From Mesorhizobium carmichaelinearum (GTDB lineage: Bacteria > Pseudomonadota > Alphaproteobacteria > Rhizobiales > Rhizobiaceae): a stretch of DNA of 64,000 nucleotides. The translations under genes were made by a program, and so were the position numbers. Where the stretch lies: positions 620,001-684,000 of the forward strand of contig NZ_FZQR01000002.1 in NCBI RefSeq assembly GCF_900199455.1, written 5' to 3'. The stretch's first letter is position 1; the number at the start of each line of letters is the position of its first letter. The notes under the pieces are model-generated. The model was not told the origin of the DNA. It saw only the letters and a program-made list of their open reading frames with translations, and ran no database searches. Shown here one piece after another: positions 9,351-17,469 of the stretch.

Positions 9351-10862
9351 TCAGCGAAGGCGGATAATGAAGGGGTCCTGCATGGCGCCGGAGTAGTCGA
9401 TGACGACGTTCTTCAGGCGCGAGAACTCCTCCATGGCGTCGAAGCCGCCGCGCCGGCCGTAGCCGCTCTCCTTGAAGCCGCCATTGGCGGACATGAAGGA
9501 GGAAGCGCGGTAGGTGTTGATCCAGACGGTGCCGGCCTCGACATTCCTGGCGAAACGCAGCGCGCGGTTGATGTCGCGTGTCCAGATGCCGGAGGCCAGC
9601 CCATAGCGTGTGTCGTTGGCGAGCCGGATCATCTCGTCTTCCGACGAGAACGGCATGACACCGACGACCGGGCCGAACAGCTCCTCCTGCATGAACTCCA
9701 TGCCGTTGTCGGCATCAGTCATCACGGTCGGTTCGAAATACCAGCCGCCGGCAAGCTCATCCGCCTGCGGCCGTCTCCCGCCGGCCGCGATACGAGCGCC
9801 CTGGCGCACGCCAGAGGCGACATAGGTTTCCACCTTGGCAAGTTGGACCGACAGCGCCAGCGGTCCGATGTCGGTTTCTTCCAGCATCGGCAGCCCGACG
9901 CGCACGCGCCTCGTGCGCTCGACCAGCGCCTCGACGAAACGGTCATGGACGCTGGCCTCGACAAAACAGCGCGAACCGGCGACGCAGCTCTGCCCCGCGG
10001 CCGCGAAGACACCCGACACGACGCCGTTGACGGCATGGTCGATGTCGACATCGCCGAAGACGACGTGAGGGGATTTGCCGCCGAGTTCCATTGAGCAGGG
10101 AATGAGATTCTGCGCCGCATTGGCGGCTATCCGCCGCCCCGTCACCGTCGATCCGGTGAAGACGAGTTTTGCAATGCCAGGATGGCGCGTCAGCGCGTCG
10201 CCGGCCACAGCACCCGTGCCAGTCACGACGTTGACGACCCCGGCGGGAAAGCCTGCCTCCATGATCAGCTCGGCCAGAGCGAGCGTGGAAGCACTGGCAT
10301 GCTCCGACGGCTTGACGACCACCGTGTTGCCCAGCGCCAGACATGGCGCCAGCGTGCCGGTGAGCAGCATCAGCGGCGAGTTCCACGGCGTGATCATGCC
10401 GACGACGCCGATCGGCTCGCGCAGGTTGAAGTTGAGCATGTCGAGCTTGTTCACCGGTATGGTGTCGCCGAGCAGCTTGTCGGCCATCCCGGCGAAATAG
10501 GTGTAGCTGTCGGGCATGGCGCGCATCTGCGCCCGCATTTCCTTGAGCAGCTTGCCATTGTCGCGCGTCTCGATCAGCGCCAGTTCGTCCGCATTTTCCA
10601 GCACAAGTTCCGCCAGCCGGCGAACGAGCTTGCCCCGATCGGTCTGGGTCATGCGCCGCCAGGCTGGATTAGCGAAAGCGGAACGCGCTGCCTCGACGGC
10701 CGCGCCGACATCCTCGGCGCCGGCCTCGGCGAACTGGTACCAGGGCTTGCCGGTGGTTGGGTCGAAACTGTCGATGTACTGCCCGCTCTTCGGCGACACG
10801 AACGCGCCATTGATGAACAGGTTCTGGCGCGAGCCTTCGAGCGATGCGACCGTCGTTTTCAT
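9351..10862 (-). CDS. aldehyde dehydrogenase
   Basis: A 503-aa NAD(P)-dependent aldehyde dehydrogenase of normal length. Diagnostic parts are GMITPWNSPLM (cofactor loop), VVVKPSEHAS, the general-base segment MELGGKSPHVVF with Glu, the nucleophile segment GQSCVAGSR with Cys, and the C-terminal GGFKESGYGRRGG. It lies 22 bases after the flavin reductase and 27 bases before the monooxygenase, in one operon. It would turn an aldehyde released by the monooxygenase or hydrolase steps into an acid; the chemical identity of that aldehyde is not known. Confidence 0.94.
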   Translation of the reverse strand: MKTTVASLEGSRQNLFINGAFVSPKSGQYIDSFDPTTGKPWYQFAEAGAEDVGAAVEAARSAFANPAWRRMTQTDRGKLVRRLAELVLENADELALIETRDNGKLLKEMRAQMRAMPDSYTYFAGMADKLLGDTIPVNKLDMLNFNLREPIGVVGMITPWNSPLMLLTGTLAPCLALGNTVVVKPSEHASASTLALAELIMEAGFPAGVVNVVTGTGAVAGDALTRHPGIAKLVFTGSTVTGRRIAANAAQNLIPCSMELGGKSPHVVFGDVDIDHAVNGVVSGVFAAAGQSCVAGSRCFVEASVHDRFVEALVERTRRVRVGLPMLEETDIGPLALSVQLAKVETYVASGVRQGARIAAGGRRPQADELAGGWYFEPTVMTDADNGMEFMQEELFGPVVGVMPFSSEDEMIRLANDTRYGLASGIWTRDINRALRFARNVEAGTVWINTYRASSFMSANGGFKESGYGRRGGFDAMEEFSRLKNVVIDYSGAMQDPFIIRLR

Positions 10863-10884
10863 GCTGTCTGTCCTGCGTGGAACA

Positions 10885-11862
10885 TCATTCGGACGCGGCC
10901 TGCGTCCACGATTGCGACTGGCCGTCGATCATGGCGACGCGGCCGCCGTCGCCGGTGTCGATGTAGATGCCGAAGCGCTTGTCCTGGCGCTCGCGCGCAT
11001 AGCGGCGCAGCATGGCGCGCAATTCATGCGTGGCGATCCGCTCATAAGGCAGCGCGTCGACGGAAAAGAAGGCATGACCATCCGGCAGCGCGGCCTGCGC
11101 GCTCTCACGGCTCAGTTCGGCGCGGTAGATCAGGTAACCGGGATCGCTGTCGGCGACGTCGAACACCGAATAGAGGAAGGTGTTTTCAGGGACGAGGCTC
11201 AGCGCCTCGCCGCCATCCAGCACAAGCTGGCTATCGGCCTTGCGCCGCCGCGCCGTCGGCAGCACCCAGCTTCCCTTGCCATCTGTGCGCAAGAGGATCC
11301 GGTCACCAGCCTCGACGAGATAGCCGATGATCATGTCCTGCGAGGCCAGCCAGCCGGCGGGCAGCGGATCCTTCACGCTGGCGTAACGGCCGCGGCAAAA
11401 TCCGAGCGGCGCCGATGGACTGGTGCCGAAAGCCTGGACCTGGCCAATCAGGATGATGTGGTCGCCGGCCTCGATGCGGTTGTGAACGGTGCAGTCGAAC
11501 CATGTCAGGCTGTCGGTGAGGACCGGCGCGCCGGTGTGGGCGCGGTCATGGTTGACCGACTGGAACTTGTCCGCCGCTTTCGACGCGAACACCGAAGAAA
11601 CATCGGCCTGGCCTTCATGCAGGAAATTGACGGCGAAGGACCGCGTTTCGTTGAAAGCGGGAAAGCTCGCCGCCGCCTTGCCGACGCAGACCAGGAGCAG
11701 CGGCGGATCAAGCGAGACCGAGGTGAAGGAGTTGGCGGTCATGCCGCGCGGATTGCCGTCGCAGTCGCGCGTGGTGATGACGGTGACGCCGGTAACGAAA
11801 GTGCCGAAGGCACGACGCAAGGCGATCGGGTCGATCGTCCTTTGTGCCACCGCGTCCGCCAT
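10885..11862 (-). CDS. flavin reductase-domain protein with ~160-aa C-terminal extension
   Basis: A 325-aa protein. The first ~165 residues match the HpaC/RutF-type flavin reductase fold: LRRAFGTFVTGVTVITT, then GMTANSFTSVSLDPPLLLVC, and later VHNRIEAGDHIILIGQV. The partner reductase for a two-component monooxygenase is normally ~165-190 aa. Here a second domain of ~160 aa follows, whose function I do not recognise. It includes WVLPTARRRK and a C-terminal helical part. First gene of the minus-strand operon; a palindromic operator candidate lies 53 bases upstream. Expected to supply reduced flavin to the LLM enzyme. Confidence 0.88.
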   Translation of the reverse strand: MADAVAQRTIDPIALRRAFGTFVTGVTVITTRDCDGNPRGMTANSFTSVSLDPPLLLVCVGKAAASFPAFNETRSFAVNFLHEGQADVSSVFASKAADKFQSVNHDRAHTGAPVLTDSLTWFDCTVHNRIEAGDHIILIGQVQAFGTSPSAPLGFCRGRYASVKDPLPAGWLASQDMIIGYLVEAGDRILLRTDGKGSWVLPTARRRKADSQLVLDGGEALSLVPENTFLYSVFDVADSDPGYLIYRAELSRESAQAALPDGHAFFSVDALPYERIATHELRAMLRRYARERQDKRFGIYIDTGDGGRVAMIDGQSQSWTQAASE

Positions 11863-11914
11863 TGCTTATCTCCATAGTGTCGGATGAAAGCTAGGCAGGA
11901 GCCGGCCGGCGTTC

Positions 11915-11933
11915 TTCCTCCGGTCTGTAGGAA
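11915..11933. promoter_or_regulatory. candidate PucR operator upstream of the flavin reductase operon
   Basis: Inverted repeat TTCCT (11915-11919) and AGGAA (11929-11933) with a 9-base spacer, extended to TTCTTCCT on the left. It sits in the promoter region of the minus-strand operon starting at 11862. A site of the same geometry with further matching spacer bases occurs at 13930-13948. The assignment to the PucR protein encoded between them is inference from position. Confidence 0.55.
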
Positions 11934-12038
11934 AGATGGCGTGGCGTGCTGCTGCCATCCCGAGCAAGCATGGGCACGGCGAGCCCGTGCCCGGCAGCGA
12001 ATGCTTGGCAGCGGTAGCGATGTCGGGATGGAGTGGTT

Positions 12039-13838
12039 CTAGCGGACGGGCGGCATGCGGCTGTCGATGATGCCGCTGAGACGGATCGCCAGTTCGACCG
12101 CGAAGCGCTGTTCGGGCGTGTCGAGCCGGATCCCGAACAGTTCCTCCATGCGCGACAGGCGATAGCGCAAGGTGGTGACATGCAGGCCGATGGCGTCGGC
12201 GCAGGCCTGGCTGCGACAGCCCTCGCGCAGATAGGCAAACAGCGTGTCCAGATAGGGCGTGCCGTGCTCGCGATCATGCGCGATCAGGGCGCCGACACTG
12301 TCCTCGACGAAGCCGCGCACGTCGGGGGCGTCGGCGGCGGCGACCAATATCGGCAGCGGGCCGAAATCCTGGCCGGCAAAAACACCGGTGCGTCCAAAGG
12401 AGCGACCGATCCGGATCATGCGGCGGCACCGCTCCCAGGCGATGGGATAATCGGCCAGCGCGGCACAGGCTTCAGACAGCACCACCACCGGCTCGCGTTC
12501 GAAATAGCGGCCGAGCTCGGCCGCGATCCTGTGCGGCAATTTCGCGAAGCGCGCGCCGTCCTGTCCGGCATCGGCCGGGACGAGGCAGACAAGGCCGTCT
12601 TCCACCGCTATGGCCGTGCCGGCAATGCCGGCCTGCTGCAAAAGACGCACCAGCGCATGATGCGGATCGGCAAGACCGATGGCACCGTCCTTCACCTGCT
12701 CGGCGAGATCGACGACGATCATCTTGTGCGCAACCGTCAGGTCGAGCCCCAGCCGGCGGGCGCGATTGACGATATCGGCCTCGTCGCGCCAGCGGCGCTC
12801 CGTCACTTCCAGAAACAGTTCCGTGAGCGACCTGGTCTCGAAGCGAAAGCGGACGAAACTGCGCATCATCTGCACGCTGAGCGCAAATTTGGTGCTGTCG
12901 AGCAGCATCTGCTCGAGCTGGCCCGATGCCTGCGGCGTCGGGAAAATCATCAGCGCGCCAACCACTTCGGCGTCGATGGTAAGCGGTTCGATGCGCACCG
13001 AAAGCTTGAGCTGGCGCTTGCCGTCATCGACGAACAGCGTCTCGGTGTGGCGTCCGTCGGACGCGCCGCGCGCGATCTTGAAGATCTGCCGGCTCAGTGT
13101 TCCGCTCACCGCCTGCTGCCACGAGGCGATGTCGAAATGCGCCTCGCTCGGGGAACGGCCAGCGACGACCAGATTGGCATGGAAATCGATCACCACCACC
13201 GGATTGGGCAGAAGTTCGCTGACCTTCTCGGCGAGCGAGACCACCGACCCGTCCGACAAGGCCTGCTGCAGAAGCGAGGTGTGCGCCGAGAGGGCGCGTT
13301 GCAGGCGTTCGCCGGCCTGCTTCTCCTGGCGCAGCCGATGCTGCTTCTCGACCGCGATCTCGCCCAGATGCACGATCATGCCGATGAAGGCGATATCCTG
13401 CGCCGTCACTTCGGTGATTTCGCGCGAGACGACGGTCAGCACCATCGGTCGGCCGTCTTCGTCGACGCAGTTCATCGGCATGACCAGCACGCTGCGGTAG
13501 TCGCGCTCGAAGGCCTCGCGGCGATAGCCCGGGAACTCCTCCGACACCCGCGCGTCCCTGATATAGACCGGCTCATTGCGGTTGAGCGCAACGATCGAGG
13601 GACTGGTGGCGAGTTCCCAGCGATCCGGCAGCGTGCGCTGAATGAGCGTCGGGTCGTGGCGCACGATGACATAGGCGTGGCCATGCGGGGCATCGATGCC
13701 CATGATCGACCCCAACGTCCATTGGGCATGTCGGCAGGCCGCCAGCACGAGGTCGCGCAGCACGGACTGGAGATCGCCGCCCGAATTGATGAGGCTGGCG
13801 GCGTCCCGCAAGGAGAGAATTTGCGACTCGTGGTCCAC
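12039..13838 (-). CDS. PucR-family transcriptional regulator with N-terminal GAF-like domain
   Basis: A 599-aa cytoplasmic regulator. Residues ~15-150 resemble a GAF sensor (LRDAASLINSGGDLQSVLRD at the start). The C-terminus carries the PucR/CdaR helix-turn-helix: YLREGCRSQACADAIGLHV followed by TTLRYRLSRMEELFGIRLD. Relatives are activators controlled by purine or amino-acid degradation intermediates. The gene lies behind the monooxygenase operon and divergent from the DUF1185 gene. Matching inverted repeats in both flanking promoter regions make it the likely local controller. The effector is unknown. Confidence 0.9.
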   Translation of the reverse strand: MDHESQILSLRDAASLINSGGDLQSVLRDLVLAACRHAQWTLGSIMGIDAPHGHAYVIVRHDPTLIQRTLPDRWELATSPSIVALNRNEPVYIRDARVSEEFPGYRREAFERDYRSVLVMPMNCVDEDGRPMVLTVVSREITEVTAQDIAFIGMIVHLGEIAVEKQHRLRQEKQAGERLQRALSAHTSLLQQALSDGSVVSLAEKVSELLPNPVVVIDFHANLVVAGRSPSEAHFDIASWQQAVSGTLSRQIFKIARGASDGRHTETLFVDDGKRQLKLSVRIEPLTIDAEVVGALMIFPTPQASGQLEQMLLDSTKFALSVQMMRSFVRFRFETRSLTELFLEVTERRWRDEADIVNRARRLGLDLTVAHKMIVVDLAEQVKDGAIGLADPHHALVRLLQQAGIAGTAIAVEDGLVCLVPADAGQDGARFAKLPHRIAAELGRYFEREPVVVLSEACAALADYPIAWERCRRMIRIGRSFGRTGVFAGQDFGPLPILVAAADAPDVRGFVEDSVGALIAHDREHGTPYLDTLFAYLREGCRSQACADAIGLHVTTLRYRLSRMEELFGIRLDTPEQRFAVELAIRLSGIIDSRMPPVR

Positions 13839-13929
13839 GCCTGATTTTCCGCCACTCGCGAAGGGCGAATTTAAGCCGTCGCGGATATACGAACGCTACA
13901 CCGCTTCCAAGCGGGGCGCACGCCGATTC

Positions 13930-13948
13930 TTCCTACGAACCGGAGGAA
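13930..13948. promoter_or_regulatory. candidate PucR operator in the PucR/DUF1185 divergent region
   Basis: Inverted repeat TTCCT (13930-13934) and AGGAA (13944-13948) with a 9-base spacer. The left flank TTC (13927-13929 region, giving TTCTTCCT) and several spacer bases match the site at 11915-11933. It sits between the divergent starts at 13838 (minus) and 14004 (plus), a classic position for autoregulation plus control of the neighbour. Confidence 0.55.
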
Positions 13949-14003
13949 TACCCGCCGATTGGCGCGCATTAGATTTGAGCTTCCACGTGGAGAGGCCAAA
14001 ATC

Positions 14004-14594
14004 ATGGAATTGCGGAAGATCTGTACCTTCATCGAGGAAGTACACCTTGAAGGCAGCAAGGTGGCCGCCAGGCCGGTGACATCGATCGTCGTCGCCGCCG
14101 TCCTGGGCAATCCATGGGCCGGGCGCGGCTTCGTCGAGGATTTGCGGCCGGAGATCGTAGCCATTGCGCCTCGGCTGGGCCAGGAGCTCACGCGTCGCCT
14201 GATCGGGCTGATGCCGGCCGCGCGCATCGAAAGCTACGGCAAGGCCGCGGCCGTCGGAACCGCCGGTGAGATCGAGCATGCCTCCGCCATGATCCACACG
14301 CTGCGCTTCGGCAATGTTTTCCGCGACGCCGTCGGCGGCACGACCTATCTCGAATTCTGCAACACACGCAACGCGCCGGGCGCGCTGCTGTCGCTGCCGA
14401 TGATGCACAAGAGCGAGAACGGCCGCCGCTCGCATTTCATCACCGCCAACTTCCAGATCGCCGACGGCCCGGCCGCGGACGAGATCGTCGTCGCCATCGG
14501 CGCGGCGGATGGCGGCCGCATCCATCCCCGCATCGCCGACCGCTTCCAGGACATGGCCGAGATGGAGAAAGAGCGGGGCGCCGTTCAAGCCTGA
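14004..14594 (+). CDS. DUF1185 'amino acid synthesis' family protein
   Basis: A 196-aa soluble protein starting MELRKICTFIEEVHLEG and containing VAAVLGNPWAGRGFVEDL and a C-terminal HPRIADRFQDMAEME, the profile of the DUF1185 family. That family is named for amino-acid synthesis but has no firm biochemical role that I know of. ATG at 14004 is chosen because GGAGAGG precedes it. The open frame begins 45 bases earlier without a ribosome site. Divergent from the PucR gene with a candidate operator between them, so it probably works in the monooxygenase pathway, perhaps as an isomerase or hydrolase. That last point is speculation. Confidence 0.85.
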   Translation: MELRKICTFIEEVHLEGSKVAARPVTSIVVAAVLGNPWAGRGFVEDLRPEIVAIAPRLGQELTRRLIGLMPAARIESYGKAAAVGTAGEIEHASAMIHTLRFGNVFRDAVGGTTYLEFCNTRNAPGALLSLPMMHKSENGRRSHFITANFQIADGPAADEIVVAIGAADGGRIHPRIADRFQDMAEMEKERGAVQA

Positions 14595-14668
14595 CATTTT
14601 GCCCTGCCGGCTTGGCCTCTCGATCGCCTGGCGTTAGCCTCTGTGCTTGCCGAACGCGGGAGTGACAT

Positions 14669-15169
14669 GTGACGATACGGCCAATCGTGAGATTTCCCGA
14701 CCTTCGTCTGCGCTCCGTCGCCGAGCCCATATCGGTCTTTGACGAAGACCTGCACCGGCTCGCCGGCGATCTAGCCGACACAATGCGCGCCGCTCCAGGC
14801 ATCGGAATCACCGCGCCTCATATCGGCATCCTGAAGCGGCTGGTCGTCCTCGAAGTGTCGCCGGCGGCGAGCCTGCGCAGCTACGTCAATCCGACCATCC
14901 TTTGGGCATCGGGCGAAATGATCCGCCATGTCGAAGGCAGCGTGTCCATGCCAGGGGTTACCGAGGAGATAGAACGGAATGCACGCGTGCGTATCGGCTA
15001 CCAGACGCTCGACGGCGAAGAAGGGGTCGAGGAGGCCGAGGGCCTGCTCGCTGTCTGTCACCAGCACGAGATCGACCAGCTCAACGGTTTGTTCTGGATC
15101 GAGCGACTCTCCCGCCTGAAGCGGGAGCGGCTTGTCAAACGCTACCAGAAACAGCAACGGGGCTTTTAG
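14669..15169 (+). CDS. peptide deformylase-like protein lacking canonical metal ligands
   Basis: 166 aa with the peptide deformylase fold motifs in order but altered. Motif 1 is GIGITAPH (residues 44-51, normally ending in Gln). Motif 2 is EGSVS (89-93) with Ser91 where the metal-binding Cys belongs. Motif 3 is HEIDQ (133-137) with Gln in place of the second His ligand. Two of three metal ligands are missing, so ordinary N-formyl-Met deformylase activity is doubtful. The start is GTG. It lies 74 bases behind the DUF1185 gene in the same direction. A housekeeping def gene would be elsewhere. Function unknown; possibly a catabolic amidase descended from deformylase. Confidence 0.87.
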   Translation: MTIRPIVRFPDLRLRSVAEPISVFDEDLHRLAGDLADTMRAAPGIGITAPHIGILKRLVVLEVSPAASLRSYVNPTILWASGEMIRHVEGSVSMPGVTEEIERNARVRIGYQTLDGEEGVEEAEGLLAVCHQHEIDQLNGLFWIERLSRLKRERLVKRYQKQQRGF

Positions 15170-15229
15170 TCGATTGCATCCAAGCATCCGCCGTCGCCAG
15201 GCCGGGCAAAGTCCAGATGACCCCTCGCC

Positions 15230-16447
15230 TCAGATCACGGCTTCTTCCAGGAACGGTTCGTTGCGCGCGATGCGTTCGTAACAGAACGGCGACAGGTCGA
15301 GTGTCTGGAAAGTGCCGTGCACGATGAGTTCCGACACCGCCCTGCCCACGGCCGGCGACTGTTGCAGCCCGTGTCCGGAGAAGCCGTTGGCGAACATGAA
15401 GTTGGTCACCTCCGGATGGAAACCGACAATGCCGTTGTGGTCGAGCATGTTGTATTCGTAGTGGCCGGTCCAGCTGGTCTGGACCTTCAGCGCGTCGAAG
15501 GCCGGAATGCGGTGCCAGAGCGCCGGCCAGATGTAATCGTCAAACTCCTCGAAATGCATTTCGAAGTCGTCGTAGTCCGCCGGCCCATCGCCCTGAGGCG
15601 TGTTGCCGGTGAGGAAAAGCTCGCCTTCCGGCCGCACGAAAGTGCCGGAGAGATCGATGACATTGGGCATGCGGCCGGGGATCGGAGTGGCGCTGGCGAA
15701 GACGAAGCTGTAGCGCTTGTACGGCGCGACGGGGATGGACAGACCGGCCATGGCGGCGACCTGCTGCGCACGCGGACCGGCGGCGTTGACCAGGGTTTCG
15801 CAGGAAATCACCTCGCCGGTCGCAAGCCTGGCCGCGACGATGCGCCCATCGGCGAGTTCCAATCCGGTCACGGCGTTGTCGATATACTCGACGCCGCTGG
15901 CGCGGGCGGCGCGGCGGAAGCCGTTGAGCAGGCCCATGGAATCGAACCAGCCCTCTTCGCGCGAGCCCCAGGAGCCGCCGCCGAGGTCCTCGACATTGAG
16001 CCAGGGGAAACGTTCCTTCAGCGGACCCGGCTCGAGGAAGACGGTATGGGCGCCAAGGCTGCGCTGCAGATCCACCCTTTCGCGCGCCGCCTCGACGCCA
16101 TCGGGTGAGCAACAGTAGAGATAGCCATATTCCTTAAAGCCGAGATCGGGCGCCGGCTCGTCCTTGTAGAAGGGCGCCATCCGCTCCGGAAAACCACGGA
16201 TGATGTCGATGCCGAACTGGCTGATCTTAACATTGATCGGATTGGAATATTGCTGGCGGATGGCGCTGGTGGAGAGCGCCGTCGAGGAAAAGGTGTAGCT
16301 CGAGTCGCGCTCGACCACGAGGATCGAGGCGCCGTTGCCCAGCGCCTGGCTCAGCCAATAGGCCGTCGACGAACCGACAACCGCACCGCCGACGATGACG
16401 ATGTCGTAGGCCGTGCGCGACGGCGCCTTGTAAGGAGGAATTGCCAC
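15230..16447 (-). CDS. FAD-dependent amine/amino-acid oxidoreductase (DAO family)
   Basis: A 405-aa flavoenzyme with N-terminal FAD motif YDIVIVGGAVVGSSTAYWL (residues 14-32) and VVERDSSY after strand 2. The central and C-terminal DAO fold includes GTFVRPEGELFLTGN and a terminal NFMFANGFSGHGLQQSP segment, as in sarcosine, dimethylglycine and D-amino-acid oxidases. The start is GTG at 16447, preceded by GGAGA. The frame continues far upstream but there only shadows the aldolase gene. Gap to the aldolase is 14 bases, so they form an operon. It probably oxidises a C-N bond of an amino-acid-like substrate. Confidence 0.9.
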   Translation of the reverse strand: MAIPPYKAPSRTAYDIVIVGGAVVGSSTAYWLSQALGNGASILVVERDSSYTFSSTALSTSAIRQQYSNPINVKISQFGIDIIRGFPERMAPFYKDEPAPDLGFKEYGYLYCCSPDGVEAARERVDLQRSLGAHTVFLEPGPLKERFPWLNVEDLGGGSWGSREEGWFDSMGLLNGFRRAARASGVEYIDNAVTGLELADGRIVAARLATGEVISCETLVNAAGPRAQQVAAMAGLSIPVAPYKRYSFVFASATPIPGRMPNVIDLSGTFVRPEGELFLTGNTPQGDGPADYDDFEMHFEEFDDYIWPALWHRIPAFDALKVQTSWTGHYEYNMLDHNGIVGFHPEVTNFMFANGFSGHGLQQSPAVGRAVSELIVHGTFQTLDLSPFCYERIARNEPFLEEAVI

Positions 16448-16461
16448 GGTCTGTCTCCGGT

Positions 16462-17259
16462 CTACTGGTTGAATGAAGCGATTAGGGCATCCGAGCCCCG
16501 CGCCAAGAGGCCAAGGTCCGAGCCGACGGCAACCATGGTGAAACCGTCGGCGAGGTAGCGGTCGGCATCGGCCTTTGCCGGCGCCAGTATGCCGCTGGCC
16601 TTGCCTGCCGCGGCGGCCGCCTTGCGCACATTGGCGATCGCCTCCTGGACAGGCGCGGCACCCGGATTGCCCATCGCACCCATATTGGTCGAGAGATCGC
16701 CGGGGCCGACGAAGAGGACGTCGACGCCGTCGACGGCGGCGATCTCGGCGGCATTGGCCACCCCTGTCTCGCATTCGATCTGCACGGCGAGAAGCTGCTG
16801 CTCGCGCGCCTTGGCGTGGTAGCCGGCGATGCGGCCGAAGGCGTTGGCACGGTGACCGACCGAGAAGCCGCGGACGCCGCCCGGCGCATAGGTCATCGCC
16901 GCGACGATGGCGCGGGCCTGCTCTGCCGTGCGCACATTGGGGATCATCAGGCTGCGCGCACCGATATCCAGCGCCTGCTTGATCAGATTGGGGTCGTCGG
17001 ACGGCAACCTGACGACGGGTTCGCTGTCGAAGCCGCCCATCACCTGGAGCTGCGCCATGATGCTGCGCAGATCGTTGGGGCTGTGCTCGCCGTCGATCAG
17101 CACCCAGCCGGCTCCGGAGCCGGCGACGATCTCCGTGGTGAGGGCCGAAGCCAGCGAGCACCAGATGCCGATATGAGCCCGACCGGCCGTCACGGCGGCC
17201 TTCAGAATGTTGCGGCGCTCCTGCATTTCGCGGTCGGTCTCCAGCCAAAGAAGATGCAT
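16462..17259 (-). CDS. HpcH/HpaI-family class II aldolase
   Basis: A 265-aa protein of the 2,4-dihydroxyhept-2-enedioate / 2-keto-3-deoxy-rhamnonate aldolase family. Conserved parts are VLIDGEHSPND, ARSLMIPNVRT, the metal-site segment QIECETGVANA and DVLFVGPGDLS. These enzymes cleave 2-oxo-4-hydroxy acids to pyruvate plus an aldehyde. The start may be ATG at 17226 instead, which has a GGAGA site; ATG at 17259 has none. First gene of the minus-strand pair with the FAD enzyme, divergent from the shikimate-dehydrogenase-like operon across a palindromic operator. Confidence 0.92.
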   Translation of the reverse strand: MHLLWLETDREMQERRNILKAAVTAGRAHIGIWCSLASALTTEIVAGSGAGWVLIDGEHSPNDLRSIMAQLQVMGGFDSEPVVRLPSDDPNLIKQALDIGARSLMIPNVRTAEQARAIVAAMTYAPGGVRGFSVGHRANAFGRIAGYHAKAREQQLLAVQIECETGVANAAEIAAVDGVDVLFVGPGDLSTNMGAMGNPGAAPVQEAIANVRKAAAAAGKASGILAPAKADADRYLADGFTMVAVGSDLGLLARGSDALIASFNQ

Positions 17260-17267
17260 TGAAATTT

Positions 17268-17288
17268 ATATGATGTCCTATATCATAT
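17268..17288. promoter_or_regulatory. palindromic operator between divergent operons
   Basis: Arms ATATGAT (17268-17274) and ATCATAT (17282-17288) are a perfect inverted repeat around a 7-base spacer. It lies just upstream of the aldolase start (17259, minus) and the plus-strand operon (from 17346). The form suits a dimeric winged-helix repressor. The FadR-type GntR gene at 19494 at the end of the plus operon is the nearest candidate. Confidence 0.6.
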
Positions 17289-17345
17289 GGCTGACTTTGG
17301 CTGCAAGGCCGGTTTCACCAGCGATGTCTCCCAGGGAGTTTGCAC

Positions 17346-17465
17346 ATGAGGATCGGCTTCATCGGGCTTGGCGTCATGGGGGCGCCGATGGCGCGCCATC
17401 TCGTCGATGCCGGGCAGGCGCTCGAAACCTTGAGCGACCATGAACTGTCAAACGGAAAGGAATAA
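17346..17465 (+). pseudogene. N-terminal fragment of a 3-hydroxyisobutyrate dehydrogenase-like gene
   Basis: ATG at 17346 opens a 39-codon frame that begins MRIGFIGLGVMGAPMARHLV, the exact NAD-binding start of 6-phosphogluconate/3-hydroxyisobutyrate dehydrogenases, which are ~290-300 aa. After about 25 residues the similarity stops, and a TAA at 17463 ends the frame directly before the shikimate-dehydrogenase-like start. The remaining ~260 residues are absent, so this is a deletion remnant. Its tail supplies the ribosome site (GGAAAGGA) of the next gene, and it may survive as a leader peptide coupled to it. A full paralogue is at 56882-57787. Confidence 0.75.
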
Positions 17466-17469
17466 ATCG

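Noticed and set aside
15230..17248. 672-codon minus-strand frame suggesting an aldolase-oxidase fusion
   Set aside because: The first 267 codons are a shadow of the aldolase frame; GTG 16447 with a ribosome site starts the FAD enzyme.
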